From: an uncultured Ruminococcus sp.
GTDB taxonomy: Bacteria; Bacillota; Clostridia; Oscillospirales; Acutalibacteraceae
Direction: 5' to 3'
Length of the DNA stretch: 8,112 nucleotides
Assembly: GCA_900554995.1 (NCBI GenBank)
Contig: USJJ01000045.1
Span: 1-8,112, forward strand
The position numbers were made by a program, and so were the translations under genes. The notes below the pieces were generated by a model. It saw only the letters and a program-made list of their open reading frames with translations. It was not told the origin of the DNA and made no database searches. This document shows, in pieces, positions 6,659 to 8,112 of this stretch (within the stretch, counting starts at the first letter, position 1; the number at the start of each line of letters is the position of its first letter).

Positions 6659-7924
6659 ATGACAACGCAAAATATAGCGGATTCAATTCGCTTTTGCTCG
6701 GTCAAAACCGATAAATTCAAAACCTGCCGTGTTAACATCAGTTTAGCTATGCCGCTTGACGAAAAAGCATCGTCAAGGGCGATTTTGCCGTATATGTTCC
6801 AGCGCAGGTGTGCAAAATATCCTGATTTTACATCATTGAACCGTGAGCTTGACGAGCTCTACGGCGCCGCAATCGGTGCAGGCGTAATCAAAAGGGGAGA
6901 GGCGCAGGTTCTCAACTTCAGCCTTACCGCAATTGACGACCGTTTTGCGCTCGACGGTGACAGGGTGGCGCTGAAATGCGCCGAGCTTTTGACGGATATG
7001 ATCTTTGATCCTCTCACCGACGGCAACAGCTTTCCGGAGGATATCATTGAGCAGGAAAAAAGACTTCTTATTGAAATAATCGAGAATGAACGCAATGATA
7101 AACGCCGCTATGCAATGCTCAGATGTGAGGAGGCAATGTTTGCCGATGAGGCTTACGGAATAAACCGTTTCGGTACGGTTGATGATGTAAAGGCGCTCAC
7201 CCCCGAAGCGGTATATGCCGCATGGCGTGAGGTTCTTGAAACGGCGACTGTTCAGGTGACAATGGTTTCAAGTATGAATCCTCAGCCTGTAATTGATCTC
7301 CTTTCTTCAAGATTTGCCGATATTGACAGACATCCCGTTGAGATTAAAACTCAATTTGTTTCGGGACTTCCAAAGCCCGAATATGTCAGCGAGACAATGC
7401 CGCTCAAGCAGGGTAAGCTCGTTATGGGATTCAGAACGGGTATGAGAAGCGAGGACGATATGATGCCTGCGATGAAGGTTGCCGTTGATATTTTCGGCGG
7501 CGGAACCTACTCAAAGCTCTTCTCCGTTGTCCGTGAGAAAATGAGCCTTTGCTATTACTGCTCGGCAGGCTTGTTCAACTCCAAGGGCATTGTAATGGTA
7601 CAGAGCGGAATTGAGGACGCTAACGAGGAAAAGGCGAAGAATGAGATTGTTCATCAGCTTGCTCTCACGGCAAACGGAGAGTTCTCCGACGAGGATTTCT
7701 CGGCGTCAATAAAGAGTCTTACCGATTCGATCCTCAGCAATTCCGATACGCCCGAGGAAATCTCTGCATGGTACGCATCACAGATACTTCGCAGGGATAT
7801 GAAAACCCCCGAGGAGTATGCCGATGAAATTAAAATGGTTGATCGGGCGGACGTTGTCAGAGCGGCAAAGACGATTATGCTTGATACAATATTTATGCTT
7901 AAATCAAGCGGGGAGGAAGAGTAA
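6659..7924 (+). CDS. yfmF: M16-superfamily protein YfmF (EF-P 5-aminopentanol modification-associated), catalytically inactive subunit
   Basis: A 421-residue member of the M16 (pitrilysin/insulinase) peptidase superfamily, best matching YfmF (ymfF in B. subtilis), which genetics link to 5-aminopentanol modification of elongation factor P. The HxxEH zinc motif of active M16 enzymes is absent: the corresponding stretch reads SSRAILPYMFQRRCAKYP, before LNRELDELYGA, and no HxxEH occurs elsewhere. It is therefore expected to be a non-catalytic partner. The second M16 domain is recognisable by YGINRFGTVDDVKALTPE leading into it, and by GGGTYSKLFSVVREKMSLCYYCSA, the conserved substrate-cleft region. 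The ATG at 6659 is chosen because an in-frame GTG at 6611 overlaps the promoter, while AAGGG (6644-6648) stands 10 nt before the ATG. The stop overlaps the next start by one base (TAATG). Confidence 0.88.
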   Translation: MTTQNIADSIRFCSVKTDKFKTCRVNISLAMPLDEKASSRAILPYMFQRRCAKYPDFTSLNRELDELYGAAIGAGVIKRGEAQVLNFSLTAIDDRFALDGDRVALKCAELLTDMIFDPLTDGNSFPEDIIEQEKRLLIEIIENERNDKRRYAMLRCEEAMFADEAYGINRFGTVDDVKALTPEAVYAAWREVLETATVQVTMVSSMNPQPVIDLLSSRFADIDRHPVEIKTQFVSGLPKPEYVSETMPLKQGKLVMGFRTGMRSEDDMMPAMKVAVDIFGGGTYSKLFSVVREKMSLCYYCSAGLFNSKGIVMVQSGIEDANEEKAKNEIVHQLALTANGEFSDEDFSASIKSLTDSILSNSDTPEEISAWYASQILRRDMKTPEEYADEIKMVDRADVVRAAKTIMLDTIFMLKSSGEEE

Positions 7925-8112
7925 TGAATATTAAAGAAGTTAAGAACGAACTCCTCGATGAAAAATATTACGACATTGATCATCCGTCGGGACTGAAAAT
8001 TCTCGTTATGCCAAAGGCAAACTATTCGAGTACCTACGCTATTTTCGCAACAAAATACGGCTCAATCGATACGATGATTCAGATGAAGAACGGCGAGTTC
8101 AAGCAAATTCCC
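7924..8112 (+). CDS. yfmH: M16-family peptidase YfmH, N-terminal part (cut by window edge)
   Basis: Only the first 63 codons are in the window. The translation (MNIKEVKNELLDEKYYDIDHPSGLK… then YAIFATKYGSIDT) matches the N-terminal strand region of YfmH-type M16 proteins, where the zinc motif HFLEH normally follows about 15-20 residues further on, just beyond the edge. It would be the catalytic partner of the upstream protein; M16 enzymes often work as one active plus one inactive subunit. The ATG overlaps the yfmF stop by one base and is preceded by a strong GGGGAGGA (7910-7917), so the two are translationally coupled. Whether the zinc ligands are intact cannot be seen here. Confidence 0.85.
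   Translation, partial: MNIKEVKNELLDEKYYDIDHPSGLKILVMPKANYSSTYAIFATKYGSIDTMIQMKNGEFKQIP

Overview
The window looks like chromosomal DNA from an anaerobic gut-type Bacillota, most likely class Clostridia and perhaps the Ruminococcus/Oscillospiraceae group. The reasons are the gene content (a [FeFe]-hydrogenase maturase HydF, a YfmF/YfmH M16 pair, and a sugar ABC operon carrying its own MsmK/UgpC-type ATPase), strong AGGAGG-like ribosome binding sites, moderate GC content, and a short CCTCCCCTT…AAGGGGAGG inverted-repeat element of a kind I associate with these genomes. The taxonomic placement is inference.

Positions 1-4106, minus strand: a compact carbohydrate-uptake (CUT1-type) ABC operon. 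It reads from right to left as lipoprotein substrate-binding protein, MalF-like permease, MalG-like permease and MsmK/UgpC-like ATPase. The ATPase runs off the left edge. Gaps are 15 nt, a 4-nt ATGA overlap and 3 nt, so the four genes are almost certainly co-transcribed and make one complete importer. The substrate cannot be read from the sequence. Positions 4107-4259 form a divergent control region with a good sigma-A promoter on the plus strand, a weaker promoter on the minus strand, and two palindromes placed as operators for the transporter operon would be.

Positions 4260-4914, plus strand: a Dabb-family (stress-responsive alpha/beta barrel) protein, then a small single-pass membrane protein of unknown function. 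Positions 4915-5269 are non-coding and hold the inverted-repeat element at about 5048-5172. Positions 5270-6454 encode HydF, which ends at a strong rho-independent terminator. From 6659, after an extended -10 promoter, two overlapping genes of the M16 peptidase superfamily follow: YfmF, complete and without the zinc-binding motif, and YfmH, cut by the right edge.

Nothing here is clearly a new biological system. The points most worth a second look are the palindromes in the divergent promoter, the repeat element upstream of hydF, and a sharp change in codon usage at the 5' end of hydF that may reflect recombination.
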